Shown: one piece after another, positions 22,354-32,200 of the stretch
How positions within the stretch are numbered: position 1 is the stretch's first letter
How the letters are laid out: every line of letters begins with the position of its first letter
From: Candidatus Cloacimonadota bacterium
GTDB lineage: Bacteria; Cloacimonadota; Cloacimonadia; JGIOTU-2
Length of the DNA stretch: 33,330 nt
Direction of reading: 5' to 3'
NCBI GenBank assembly: GCA_023129415.1
Contig: JAGMCF010000248.1
Location: forward strand, 1-33,330
Program-made: the position numbers and the translations under genes
Notes under the pieces: generated by a model
Told to the model about the DNA's origin: nothing
Seen by the model: the letters and a program-made list of their open reading frames with translations, nothing else
The model's database searches: none

Positions 22354-25300
22354 TTGAAGCTATCGCAATTAGAACTTACAGGATTTAAGTCCTTTGTAGA
22401 TACAACAAAATTCAGTTTCTCAAAGGGAATAACTGGAATTGTCGGACCAAATGGATGTGGCAAATCAAATATTTCAGATGCAATTCATTGGGTTCTTGGA
22501 GAACAAAATCCAAGAAAGTTACGCGGAAATTCAATGAAAGATGTTATATTCAAAGGAACAAGAAAACGTGCGCCACATAGCTTCACTGAAGTTTCAATAA
22601 TCATAGATAATGACAAAAAAATCCTACCTATTGAATTTGAAGAAGTAAAAATAACAAGAAAAGTATATCGAGATGGAGAAAGTCAGTTTAAGATCAACAA
22701 CAATTCCTGTCGTTTAAAAGATATTTTGAATCTATTCTATGATACTGGAATGGGAAGAAGAGCATACTCATTTATGGAACAATCAATGATCGATGAACTA
22801 CTCAGCAGTAATGATGACGAAAGAAGATACCTGTTTGAAGAAGCTGCAGGAATAATGAAATACAATCAAAGTCAAAAAGCAAGTGAAAATAAACTCAAAT
22901 CAATCAAGAGTGACCTAATTCGTCTTGAAGATATAATAGTTGAGGTAAAACATCAAGTTAATACTCTTCGTCATCAAGTTGGAATAGCGAAAAAATATCA
23001 AAATCTAAAGCAAAAAATCAACAAAATACTGATTCAGCTTGAAGGAATAAAATTCTTTGATCTACAAAAGCAACTTAAGCAATTGAATAACGAATTTATA
23101 AACATTGAGGAAAAATTAACTAAAATCATAAAAAATCTATCAAAATCAACCAAAATTTTTAATCAAAAAAACGATGAATTATTAAACCTTGAAATGAGAC
23201 TAAAAGAAGAGCAAAACCAACTAAGAGATATTGAAACAAAAATTAATAACTACGAAAAAGAGATTTTACTAAATCGTCAGCAGATAGCAAACAGTAAGTC
23301 AGTTCTTTCAGAAAATATTAGAAATATCAAAAAAATTGAAAGCCAGGATGTATCAGCAAAAGAAAATTTGGAAAAGGATATTCAAACCTCCAAAATATGC
23401 AAAGGAAAACTTGCTAATCAAAAAAATAATGCTCAAATCCTGGATAACAAGTTATCCAATATTGTAAATAAAATTACCAATCAAAATACAATGCTTGAAG
23501 AACTAAGTGATAAAATTAATAAAATTACAAGTAAACAAAAAGAACTTTTAGCTGAAAAATCTGAAATTAGCACAAAAAGTAATGTAATATCAGAACAAAA
23601 GGATATTCTTCAAAAAAGGGTTGGTGAATTTCAAATCAAAATCGAGAACTTATCAAAATTAATAGATAAAAGTCAAAAATCTGAGAAAATACATACTGAA
23701 AAGTTAAAAACACTTGTTGAAAAAAAATCCCAAATTGAATTAAAAATTCAAGAGTTGACTAATTTAGAAAACAAATTATTAAAACAAATTCAAAATTCTG
23801 AATTGCAGATTAAAACTTTTAAGAAAGAGATGCAGCAGCTTATTGATTGGGAAAATAGTTTGATTGGTTATGAGGAAGGAACTAAAAAAATTCTTGAATA
23901 CTTCTCAGATGAAAAAAACATTTCTATTTTGAGTGATAAAATTGAGATTAATGACAAATATATTTCTATTATTGAGACCACATTAAAAAATCTCATCTCA
24001 TCTGCAATCTGTCACGAAAATGATATTGATGAAGTACTTTCCTTATTAGAAAAAGAAGGTCTCAACTCAAATATAGTTGTTGAAAATATTTTAAATTATA
24101 AAATAAATGGACAAAATCCTGGACCTAATTGGTTTGATTCTGCAATACCATTAACAGATTTAATTAAAATCAATAATTCAAACATAAATCCAAAAATATT
24201 TGAAAATATTTACATTGTCCCGGATAGGAAAACTGCAAAAAGATTAGCTTTTGAAAATTTTGATTCACCAAATGAAATACATTTCATTTCTGAAGATGGT
24301 GAAATATTCAGCAGTTTTGGAGTCGTCAAAACTAATTGGCATAAGTCTTCTGTAGAAGGGCTTTTATCAAGAAAAAAAACAATTAAAAAAATTCAAGATG
24401 ATATTCAGAAAGAATCTATTTTGCTGGATGATTTGAATAAAAAACTTAAGAATTTATCATCTGATAAAAAACAGAAAAATGAAGAACTTATAATTCTATC
24501 AAATGAAATTAAAGACTTCGAAGCTACTTTAGAAGAAGAAAGGAAAGAAAAATTACAGCATGCTTTTCAACTTGATAATCTTATGGATTTACAAACTGAA
24601 TCTAAATATATCCTTACTAAAACACAAAAGGATTTAATAGATCTTGAAAATCGTCAAGCAGAAATTGAAAAACTATTAACCGAACTTCCTGTCCTCCAAG
24701 GAGGATCTGCCTCAGGCATGAAAAGTAATATTGATGATTTAATAGATAAACAAGATGTACTTCGTAAAGAACTACAATTTTTAAGAAACCAAAGGTATGA
24801 AATAGAACATACTCTCCAAAAAGCAAACATAGAAATTGCAAAGTTAGAAAAGGATGTTTATTTTATTTCAGAGAATATCAGAAAAAATAAATTAATTGTA
24901 AATGAAAATACAAATCAATTAAAAAAACTAAAAGTAACTATTACTCCTAAAAAGGTAGAAATTGCAAATTTAGAAAAATCAACTGACGAATTAGAAAGTA
25001 AATTCCGCTCCGAGATTGAAAAACTGAACAAATTTAAAGCAAAAGCTATTAAGACAGAAAATAAATTTCATATCCTTCGTGGTGAGATAGATAAACTTAA
25101 ATTAACTATGCATGAACTTGAATTTAAAAAGGATATTTTCACAGAAGATAAAAATAATATTGAACTGAAAATCCAGGAAGCAAAACTAAATTTAGAACAT
25201 ATCAAAGAGGATGTTATTTCTCATTTTCATCATGACCTTACACACGATGATGCAGAGGATTATGTAGATTTAGATTCAAGTGATTTAAATAGAGAAATGG

Positions 25301-25920
25301 CAAAAAACCAAAAATCACTTGATAATTTAGGACCAATAAATTTAGCTGCAATTGAGGATTATGCTACTCAAAAAAAACGATTAAAATTCCTGAATGACCA
25401 AATGGAAGATTTAATTCAATCTCAAAACAATCTCCAGCAAGCTATTTCTCAATTAAATATTACTGCAGAAAAGATGTTTCTGAAAACATTCAGTCAAATT
25501 AAGGAAAATTTTGAAATAATATTTAAAGAAGTTTTCAATGGTGGTAGAGGTATTGTCCGTTTGGAAGATATGTCTCATCCATTGGATTCAAAAATTGAAA
25601 TCTTTGCCAGTCCCAGAGGGAAGAAAATAACAAACATTAATCTGCTCTCCACTGGAGAAAAGGCACTAACTGCAATTGCTTTAATGTTCTCAATATATCT
25701 TGTAAAACCCAGTCCATTCTGCGTTCTTGACGAGATTGATGCTCCGCTGGATGATGCAAATATTAATCGTTTTCTTCATCTTCTAAATAAGTTTTCAGAA
25801 AATACTCAATTTATCATTATTACACATAACAAACGAACTGTAGAAGCTGTTGATTATCTATATGGAATTACAATGGAAGAAAGTGGGATTTCAAAAATCG
25901 TTTCAGTAAATCTATCTTAA
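22354..25920 (+). CDS. smc: Chromosome segregation ATPase SMC
   Basis: 1188 residues, full length. It starts at a TTG (22354) with TTGGAG five bases upstream; the N-terminus KLSQLELTGFKSFVDTT is canonical. N-terminal ATPase half: Walker A GPNGCGKS (31-38) and QSMIDELLSSNDDERRYLFE. Two coiled-coil arms (about 170-500 and 680-1020) flank a hinge (about 505-670, LLEKEGLNSNIVVENIL, IYIVPDRKTAKRLAFEN). C-terminal half: signature LSTGEKAL (1098-1105; LSTGEK instead of LSGGEK), Walker B FCVLDEIDAPLDD (Asp1126, Glu1127) and the THNKRTVEAVD switch. It organises and segregates the chromosome with ScpA/ScpB, not seen here. Residues about 780-788 (LQGGSASGM) in the second arm are encoded by a palindromic element. 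Confidence 0.97.
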   Translation: MKLSQLELTGFKSFVDTTKFSFSKGITGIVGPNGCGKSNISDAIHWVLGEQNPRKLRGNSMKDVIFKGTRKRAPHSFTEVSIIIDNDKKILPIEFEEVKITRKVYRDGESQFKINNNSCRLKDILNLFYDTGMGRRAYSFMEQSMIDELLSSNDDERRYLFEEAAGIMKYNQSQKASENKLKSIKSDLIRLEDIIVEVKHQVNTLRHQVGIAKKYQNLKQKINKILIQLEGIKFFDLQKQLKQLNNEFINIEEKLTKIIKNLSKSTKIFNQKNDELLNLEMRLKEEQNQLRDIETKINNYEKEILLNRQQIANSKSVLSENIRNIKKIESQDVSAKENLEKDIQTSKICKGKLANQKNNAQILDNKLSNIVNKITNQNTMLEELSDKINKITSKQKELLAEKSEISTKSNVISEQKDILQKRVGEFQIKIENLSKLIDKSQKSEKIHTEKLKTLVEKKSQIELKIQELTNLENKLLKQIQNSELQIKTFKKEMQQLIDWENSLIGYEEGTKKILEYFSDEKNISILSDKIEINDKYISIIETTLKNLISSAICHENDIDEVLSLLEKEGLNSNIVVENILNYKINGQNPGPNWFDSAIPLTDLIKINNSNINPKIFENIYIVPDRKTAKRLAFENFDSPNEIHFISEDGEIFSSFGVVKTNWHKSSVEGLLSRKKTIKKIQDDIQKESILLDDLNKKLKNLSSDKKQKNEELIILSNEIKDFEATLEEERKEKLQHAFQLDNLMDLQTESKYILTKTQKDLIDLENRQAEIEKLLTELPVLQGGSASGMKSNIDDLIDKQDVLRKELQFLRNQRYEIEHTLQKANIEIAKLEKDVYFISENIRKNKLIVNENTNQLKKLKVTITPKKVEIANLEKSTDELESKFRSEIEKLNKFKAKAIKTENKFHILRGEIDKLKLTMHELEFKKDIFTEDKNNIELKIQEAKLNLEHIKEDVISHFHHDLTHDDAEDYVDLDSSDLNREMAKNQKSLDNLGPINLAAIEDYATQKKRLKFLNDQMEDLIQSQNNLQQAISQLNITAEKMFLKTFSQIKENFEIIFKEVFNGGRGIVRLEDMSHPLDSKIEIFASPRGKKITNINLLSTGEKALTAIALMFSIYLVKPSPFCVLDEIDAPLDDANINRFLHLLNKFSENTQFIIITHNKRTVEAVDYLYGITMEESGISKIVSVNLS
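24692..24718. repeat. Palindromic element inside smc
   Basis: Two abutting hairpins, TCCTCC-AA-GGAGGA (24692-24705) and TGCCT-C-AGGCA (24708-24718). In frame this reads V-L-Q-G-G-S-A-S-G-M and breaks the otherwise Leu/Glu/Lys-rich coiled coil. It shares AAGGA...TCTGCC with the recombinase and TolC-like elements. Confidence 0.7.
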
Positions 25921-26286
25921 TAATAACTTATATATGAAACATACATGCCAGCAGGTTGTCACAAAGGAGCATGAAAATTATATATAGAGACTGAAACAAA
26001 GGATAATCAAAAAAGTCCCGTTAAACGGGATCCCGATTAAAATCGGGAAAATAGAAATTATCTCTGTGTCTCTGTGGCAAGGTATTTTCAGATGAAACAT
26101 ACATGTCCCGAAAAAATCGGGGCACAAAGGAGAATGAAAATTTCAGGTGGCTTAAAGAAGCAGCAACAGGATAAACCTGTTGCTACCCGCCAGTCCTCCC
26201 GATGTATCACCGATATATCGGGCTTTCGGAGCTGGCGGGTAGACTCGGGTTTATCCCGAATTGAGATAAAGAAAAGCTATTTTCAG
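25921..26286. repeat. Composite repeat block between smc and the TPR gene
   Basis: No gene is seen. Contents: a direct repeat ATGAAACATACATG ... CACAAAGGAG-A/C-ATGAAAATT at 25934-25979 and 26092-26142 with different centres (CCAGCAGGTTGT versus a TCCCGA/TCGGGG palindrome); two abutting palindromes TCCCGTT-A-AACGGGA (26016-26030) and TCCCGATT-AA-AATCGGGA (26031-26048); CTCTGTGTCTCTGTGG at about 26062-26077; AGCAACAGG/CCTGTTGCT (26162-26184); CTACCCGCCAG/CTGGCGGGTAG (26183-26242) enclosing a CCCGAT/ATCGGG core; and TCGGG/CCCGA (26245-26259). A 15-bp direct repeat TATTTTCAGATGAAA brackets the second part (26083-26097 and 26278-26292), its right copy including the TPR start codon. Confidence 0.8.
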
Positions 26287-27411
26287 ATGAAAAATTTCAT
26301 CTTATTTATAATATTGATATTATTTTCCATTCAATTATGGAGTAGTGAATTAGAGATAAAACCAATCTCATTAGATTCTTTATTTATTTTCCAAAAAGGA
26401 GAGATAAAAGGGGATAGTCTTTTTTTATATTTTTCTGGTAAGATGTTCCACCAAAATGAAGATTATTATGAATCTATCGCATATTTTGAAGAATTCCTAA
26501 ATAATTACCCAAGTGATTCCCTCTCTTCGTATGCTCTTTTCAATATTGCTGAATCCTATTTAAAGCTGGGTTTTACTGAAATGGCTTATACAATTTTTGC
26601 TGAACTCAATAATAGATTTCCATTTTCGAAACCAGGAATTGTGGCTTTAAAACAAATGGGAGATATACATTTCTCAAGAAAGGATTACTCAAAAGCAAAG
26701 CTTCTTTATCAAAATTTTATTTATCATAATATAGATTTGAAAATAAAAGATTATGCCTTTTTCCAGATAGAACGATGTAATTACTATCTCGGACTATATG
26801 AATATCCAACAGATATATTTCAAAATTTCTTTGAAAAGTATCCGCAAAGTAAGCTCTGTCCAGACCTCAGGTTTGAATTAGGAAATTATTATTTCAAAAT
26901 CGGAAAATATACTGAATCAATCAACGAATACAAAAAAATAATTAATATGCAGCCCGAAGTTAGTTGGTTGGATTCTGTGTATTTTCAATTATCTTCGATT
27001 TACCATAAACAAAAGGATTGGAAGAATGCTACTAAAAATATACATAATCTTATTCAAAATTTTCCTGAATCTATACTAAAAATCCCAGCATATCAACTTC
27101 TCATTGATGGATTATTAGAAGGGAATAATTTCCTTCTGGCTATAAATACATTAAATTCAACTATTCAATTAACTCATCCTGATGAAAGGAATGAATACTA
27201 CAAAATGCTTGCAAGGATTTATGAAAAACTTGGATTATATAACGAAGTTATTGATATTTACCAGATAATGCTTAATAATGAAAAAGATGAAGAAAAACAG
27301 GAACTGCTTCGGAATAAAATATCTAATTTTATAAAGGAAATTGGTGAACCTGAGGATAGCCTGAGTCATTCAGATAATCAAGAGCAAATCAAATCTCATC
27401 AGCCCCGTTAG
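26287..27411 (+). CDS. Exported tetratricopeptide-repeat protein
   Basis: 374 residues from the ATG at 26287, where a clear signal peptide begins (MKNFILFIILILFSIQLWSS, cleavage after SS or SE). The frame is open a further 71 codons upstream, but that part is translated from palindromic repeats and is rejected. About eight TPR-like units follow: YYESIAYFEEFLNNYPSDSL, MAYTIFAELNNRFPFSKPG, YSKAKLLYQNFIYHNIDLKI, YPTDIFQNFFEKYPQSKLCP, YTESINEYKKIINMQPEVSW and WKNATKNIHNLIQNFPESIL. This pattern resembles CpoB/YbgF- or BamD-like periplasmic TPR proteins. No lipobox Cys. The C-terminal HQPR-stop is encoded by CCCCGTTAG, similar to the CCCCGTTAA ending udk. A periplasmic scaffold is likely, partner unknown. 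Confidence 0.8.
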   Translation: MKNFILFIILILFSIQLWSSELEIKPISLDSLFIFQKGEIKGDSLFLYFSGKMFHQNEDYYESIAYFEEFLNNYPSDSLSSYALFNIAESYLKLGFTEMAYTIFAELNNRFPFSKPGIVALKQMGDIHFSRKDYSKAKLLYQNFIYHNIDLKIKDYAFFQIERCNYYLGLYEYPTDIFQNFFEKYPQSKLCPDLRFELGNYYFKIGKYTESINEYKKIINMQPEVSWLDSVYFQLSSIYHKQKDWKNATKNIHNLIQNFPESILKIPAYQLLIDGLLEGNNFLLAINTLNSTIQLTHPDERNEYYKMLARIYEKLGLYNEVIDIYQIMLNNEKDEEKQELLRNKISNFIKEIGEPEDSLSHSDNQEQIKSHQPR

Positions 27412-27869
27412 AAAATATTTTCGGTTATTCAGTAAAAATAGTGGAAATTCTATTGAACAAGGGAAGTGAGGGATATAAGGAAATAGGGATATATGGAAAT
27501 ATGTATATATAGTATTATAAATGAAATCTTTTTTCCCGACATGTCGGGATCGAAATTTAGATTTTGTCCCCAATTTAATTGGGGATAGAATTTTAATCTT
27601 TTACCTTTTCCCGATTTATCCATTCTCCGTCACGATATTATCGGGACTAAGGATGAATCGGGATCCCGTATTTATCGGGAAATCTTTAATCTTTGCGGTT
27701 TACCCCGCTATGGATATATGGGCTGTATGCTATTGAACTTATTTTTCTCTCTCCTTATCATTCCTATACGACTAAACCCATATTCCTTTTTTATTTCAAC
27801 TAGAAATACCGAAGAGTTGTATTTTCTAATTGGCTAAAAAAATTTTTCTTTAACGAAACGAAGAAAAAA
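27412..27869. repeat. Gap with palindrome cluster between TPR gene and tRNA
   Basis: No gene is seen. Palindromes: TCCCGACATGTCGGGA (27534-27549, perfect 16 bp), TCCCCAATTTAATTGGGGA (27567-27585, 9-bp arms), CGGGATCCCG (27659-27668), and a long-range pair TTTCCCGAT (27607-27615) / ATCGGGAAA (27674-27682). A further AT-rich stem TTTTTCTT/AAGAAAAA (27843-27850, 27861-27868) lies just before the tRNA promoter. The 27690-27840 part is plain sequence with pyrimidine runs. Confidence 0.75.
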
Positions 27870-27899
27870 TTGACATTAAATATTAATGAATTATTTTAT
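27870..27899 (+). promoter_or_regulatory. Likely sigma-70-type promoter of tRNA-Leu
   Basis: Perfect -35 TTGACA at 27870-27875 and -10-like TTTTAT at 27894-27899 with an 18-bp spacer. This puts the transcription start within a few bases of the tRNA 5' end at 27907. The -10 matches only 4 of 6 consensus bases. Confidence 0.5.
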
Positions 27900-27906
27900 T
27901 GTTTTA

Positions 27907-27991
27907 GCCGAAGTGGCGAAATTGGCAGACGCACTGGACTCAAAATCCAGCACCGTTTTACGGTATGCCGGTTCGAGTCCGGCCTTCGGCA
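27907..27991 (+). tRNA. tRNA-Leu, anticodon CAA
   Basis: 85 nt including the discriminator A. Acceptor stem GCCGAAG pairs with CTTCGGC (27984-27990). The anticodon stem CTGGA/TCCAG encloses loop CTCAAAA, so the anticodon is CAA, reading UUG. T-arm GCCGG-TTCGAGT-CCGGC at 27967-27983. A long variable arm (around CACCGTTTTACGGTATG) is the class II feature of tRNA-Leu. The CCA end is not encoded. Confidence 0.97.
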
Positions 27992-28132
27992 TTAGAAATG
28001 CAAAATTTAGGAGTAATTATATTGTATCTTGCTATATAACCATAAAATTGCGTTCCTTGCGCTAATCTGCTTCATGTTATAGAAGTAGATAAATTTATTT
28101 AAATTACAAAAAATTTCTAAGGAGATTAAAAA

Positions 28133-29191
28133 ATGAATAGAAAAAGTAAACTAATCCTATCTTTGGGATTATTTATAAGCTTAATACTCATTTCTGCAAT
28201 GCCAGCTTATTCTTTATCAGAAGCAACTTGCATATTCCTTCTTATTGAACCAGGCTCTCGTCCTGGAGGAATGGGTCACTCTTATGTTTCAATAGCAGAA
28301 GGAGGAATTGCTTCGTGGTGGAATCCTGGCGGACTCGCTTTTATTAAAAGCTCTGATATTGATTTAATGCATACAAATTGGTTTGGCGATGTTATTGATG
28401 ATATATATTATGAATATCTCGGTTATGCCCAATATTTGGAAGGGATTGGGACATTTGGTTTAAATATTACTTATTTGACTTATGGTGAACAGGCTGCTTT
28501 TGATGTTGAAGGAAAAGAATTAGAAAAATTTACAAGTTATGAAATTGCAGTTGGAGCTTCCTATGGAACTGAAATTCGTCGAGACTTAGGATTAGGTATA
28601 AATCTTAAAGGTATAATCAGCGGATTGTGTCCTTTAATAGAAGGCCTTGAAATGACAGGAGAGGGTGTAGGATATACATTCGTAATTGATCTGGGAGTAT
28701 TAAAAAGAAACTTCATCATACCTAAACTTTCTTTTGGAGTGAATCTGCAAAATTTTGGTCCGGATATGACTTATGCTAATTCAGAAACCAGCCAACCAAT
28801 GCCTTTAAATCTAAGGCTTGGATTTTCATACAAAATTCTTGATTCAAAATACAATAAGTTGATTGCTTCAGTAGATATTAATAAAATGCTTGTTAATCCG
28901 GATGATCCTTTATGGAAAAGATGGTTCACTTCCTTATATGATGATGATTTTCAATATGAGCTTGATACTATGATAGAAAATATCGGGATTGAATACAAAT
29001 ACTATAATCTTATCTCGTTGCGTGTTGGTTATGTTTATGATAAAGCAGGTCATATTAAAGGTATCTCATTTGGAGGTGGCTTAAGCTATGAATTTTCCAA
29101 AGGAAAAGAAATTTCATTTGATTTTGCTCTTCAAGAGGCTGGTGAACTTACAGATAATAATAAAACATTCTCTCTTGGAGTAAAATTCTAA
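28133..29191 (+). CDS. PorV/PorQ-like outer-membrane protein
   Basis: 352 residues. Start ATG at 28133 with a strong TAAGGAGA site. Signal peptide about 1-27 (LILSLGLFISLILISAMPAY, cleavage after AYS). The family hallmark GSRPGGMGHSYVSIAEGGIA then WWNPGGLAFI (residues 42-70) is the start of the PorV/UPF0164 beta-barrel family, followed by amphipathic strands and a C-terminal Phe (FSLGVKF). In type IX secretion PorV shuttles cargo with a C-terminal signal from the translocon. The next gene encodes a protein with such a C-terminal domain, suggesting a functional pair. Core translocon genes (sprA, porK-N) are not in this window. Confidence 0.85.
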   Translation: MNRKSKLILSLGLFISLILISAMPAYSLSEATCIFLLIEPGSRPGGMGHSYVSIAEGGIASWWNPGGLAFIKSSDIDLMHTNWFGDVIDDIYYEYLGYAQYLEGIGTFGLNITYLTYGEQAAFDVEGKELEKFTSYEIAVGASYGTEIRRDLGLGINLKGIISGLCPLIEGLEMTGEGVGYTFVIDLGVLKRNFIIPKLSFGVNLQNFGPDMTYANSETSQPMPLNLRLGFSYKILDSKYNKLIASVDINKMLVNPDDPLWKRWFTSLYDDDFQYELDTMIENIGIEYKYYNLISLRVGYVYDKAGHIKGISFGGGLSYEFSKGKEISFDFALQEAGELTDNNKTFSLGVKF

Positions 29192-29292
29192 TTGCATAAC
29201 CTTAATAAATATTCAATAATCCCTTTTTCACAAATATTGTCCTGTTTCGAAAATCTTGATAATGTAATTATATAATACGGTTTTATTGGAGA

Positions 29293-32200
29293 TTGAATAT
29301 TAACACAAAAAGTGTATCTTTAAAAAACTCAATAATAATATTTTCAATAATTCTTTTTATCTTTCCCGTTTTGATTATATGCAAAACTAATAATATCAAA
29401 ATTATTAAAAAAGAATATCCTTATACGAGGGAAAAATCAAGGCAGATTAAATCATTACCAAATATTTATAGAGAAAGATTTCAAAAATTCCCCAAACCAG
29501 ATGAGATTTATAGAAAAACAGGAAAAGATTATGAAGTTAATCTTCTTGTGTTACTTGTTGATTTTGTTAGAGAGATAGATGATGACCCAAAAACAACCGG
29601 AAATGGCAAATTCGATTTTGGTTATTATGACTATTTTGAAGTTGATGGTGTAAAAGATTCTATACAAACAATTGGTTCTCCTCCTCATGATTCCACATAT
29701 TTTCATCAATGTATAGTTGCAATGCAATACTATTATCAGACTGCAAGTTTGGGTGTTTTGAACTCATTTGAGTCAATAAGCCCCGTCAATTTTGATTTCA
29801 AGATCTTTCCTCATCAAGCAGATACTGCATATCATCTTCCTCACAAGATGGCTTATTACAATCCTGATACTGAGGATTGGGATTTAAAAACTGAGAGGTT
29901 TTTTGAATTCTTCCGAGATGCTATTACTACAGCTGATACAACCAATTTTCCTAATACGCTTGATATAAACTTTTCAGCATATAATCATATTATAATCATT
30001 CATGCAGGTTCGGATTGGCAGCATGATGTATTCTGGGATACTCCTTGTGACCTTCCTGGAATGTTCATCCACTTTGACAAAGAGGAAAACTTTATACCAG
30101 TTAACGATAGCACTTACTTTGTTGAAAGTGCTGCAATAATTCCAGAAACCATTTCACAAGATTTTTATATTAGTGGTAGTGGGCTAAATGGCTGTGGTGC
30201 AATAAACGGAGAATTGTTTCATGAGTTTGGACACAGTCTTGGATTTGTGGATTTATATAATACTGTAACCTGGGGTCATGGTGCTGGTTTGTGGGATATT
30301 ATGGATTATGGTGGATTCGGCACTGCTACAATTCTCGATACAGCCCGAACTCAATATATTAACATAGAGGGAGTACTACCGACTTTACCATCAGCCTGGT
30401 CAAGAATGCTTGTTTGGGGAGATGAATTTATTTCATCCGGTAAATGTATTGTATTAGCATCTCCCGGAGATATTTCAATTGATGCTGCTGAATTGCCTTA
30501 TGCTTCAAATCCTCAATTTATCAAAATTTCAATCAATGATAAAGAATATTTCCTCTTAGAAAACCGCGAGACTGATTTAGACCCACATGGTCCTCCAGAT
30601 ATATTATGTTGGCAGGATACAAACTTTGTAATACGAGTTCCACTGTATCCAGCAAAACATGGGACTGAAGATATCAGCTATGAATATGATTATTTCCTAC
30701 CTACTTATGATCCATATCTTGAAGCTGAGACAAATGGAGGACTTTGTATATGGCATATTGATGACTATGTAATTTATGATGAGGTTGTATATATTGATGG
30801 CGAGCCATACAGCAGATTTGAGTCTAATACTGTAAATGGAAGAACCCGCCGAAGAGGTGTCCGAATGGTTGAAGCAGATGGTATCTGGGATATTGGAAAT
30901 CCTAACTCATATTATTCAGTAGGATGTGCATACGATCCTTTTTTCAAAACAAAACCCGGTTTCTGGACTCCAACTGATACCAATAGATTTCATAATTATC
31001 ATTTTGGACCTTCAACAAAACCAAATTCTTTCACTAATGAAGGTATAAACTCTTTAATTGAAATTCTTAATATTAGTAATTATGGAACCACTATGAATTT
31101 TACATTCCAATATCAATTATATGACGATATTGTTTCCATTATACCTGAAAATAAATTTAATCCTGAGAATGAGATTTTATTTTTTATAGACGAAACAATA
31201 ATTTACACAAAGAATATTGCTTTTGCATCAGACTCAGTGCTTTATGTGAACAATGATATTTTTGGAGATTTCACTTATTATTTTAATAAAAGAATATCTC
31301 AACCCATCTCTTTATTAAAAAGGGAAACAGATAATTTTATCATAGTTGCATTTGATGATTCAATTGCATTAGTAAATTTTAATCTAACTAATTACCCACC
31401 ATTAAGTTCATTTGGCACAAATACAGAAGGTATAATATCTGATTCTCCTATAGGTCTATCAGAAGAAAAAATATTAGTCCCAACAGAAGATTCCCTTACA
31501 ATATTCAGGATAGAAAATGATCGTTTACTATCTTATAAAAATGAAGAAGCAAATTATCCTAAAATTGCTTATAATAACTCACGAAAAAAGATTATAGTTT
31601 TAAACAAACCTAACATCATTGCAGTTTATGACACAACATTATCGCCTGTTTCAGAATTTTCTATTCCAACAAATTTTGGTTGTTTTTATCCCGTAATTGA
31701 AAATAAAGATTCAACTCAAATCATTTACCTTCAGGATGAAATTGGTTCTATTTTCAAGATTGAAGAAAATGAACTTAAGAAAATTTTTATTGGTGAAAAC
31801 TACAATTTTAATGAAATTTCTAATATTGCTCTCGGTGATGTAAATAATGATGGTATTCATGATATTGTATTTACAGCAGATAATACAATTTATGCAATTC
31901 AACCCAATGGTGCATTAATAGAAAAATTTCCTATAAAGCCCAATGCAGTTAATTATTCATCATCAGTTTCACCAATAATTGGAAAATCATTACTTCCGGA
32001 TAATATATCTATCTTTCTGCCAACCGCATCCAATTGGACGCAAGCTATTTCTGAAGATTGCGAAATAGTGCCTGAATATAGCTTCTCGTTAGGATATTCA
32101 AAATCATCTCCATATATGAGTCAGGAAGACAATTCAACATATATTTATTTTCCAGTATCAGACTCAATAATAAAAATTTTCTCGTTTGATAATCAAGCTG

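Noticed and set aside
26074-26286. 71-residue N-terminal extension of the exported TPR protein
   Set aside because: It is translated from palindromic repeat DNA and precedes a clear signal peptide beginning at 26287.
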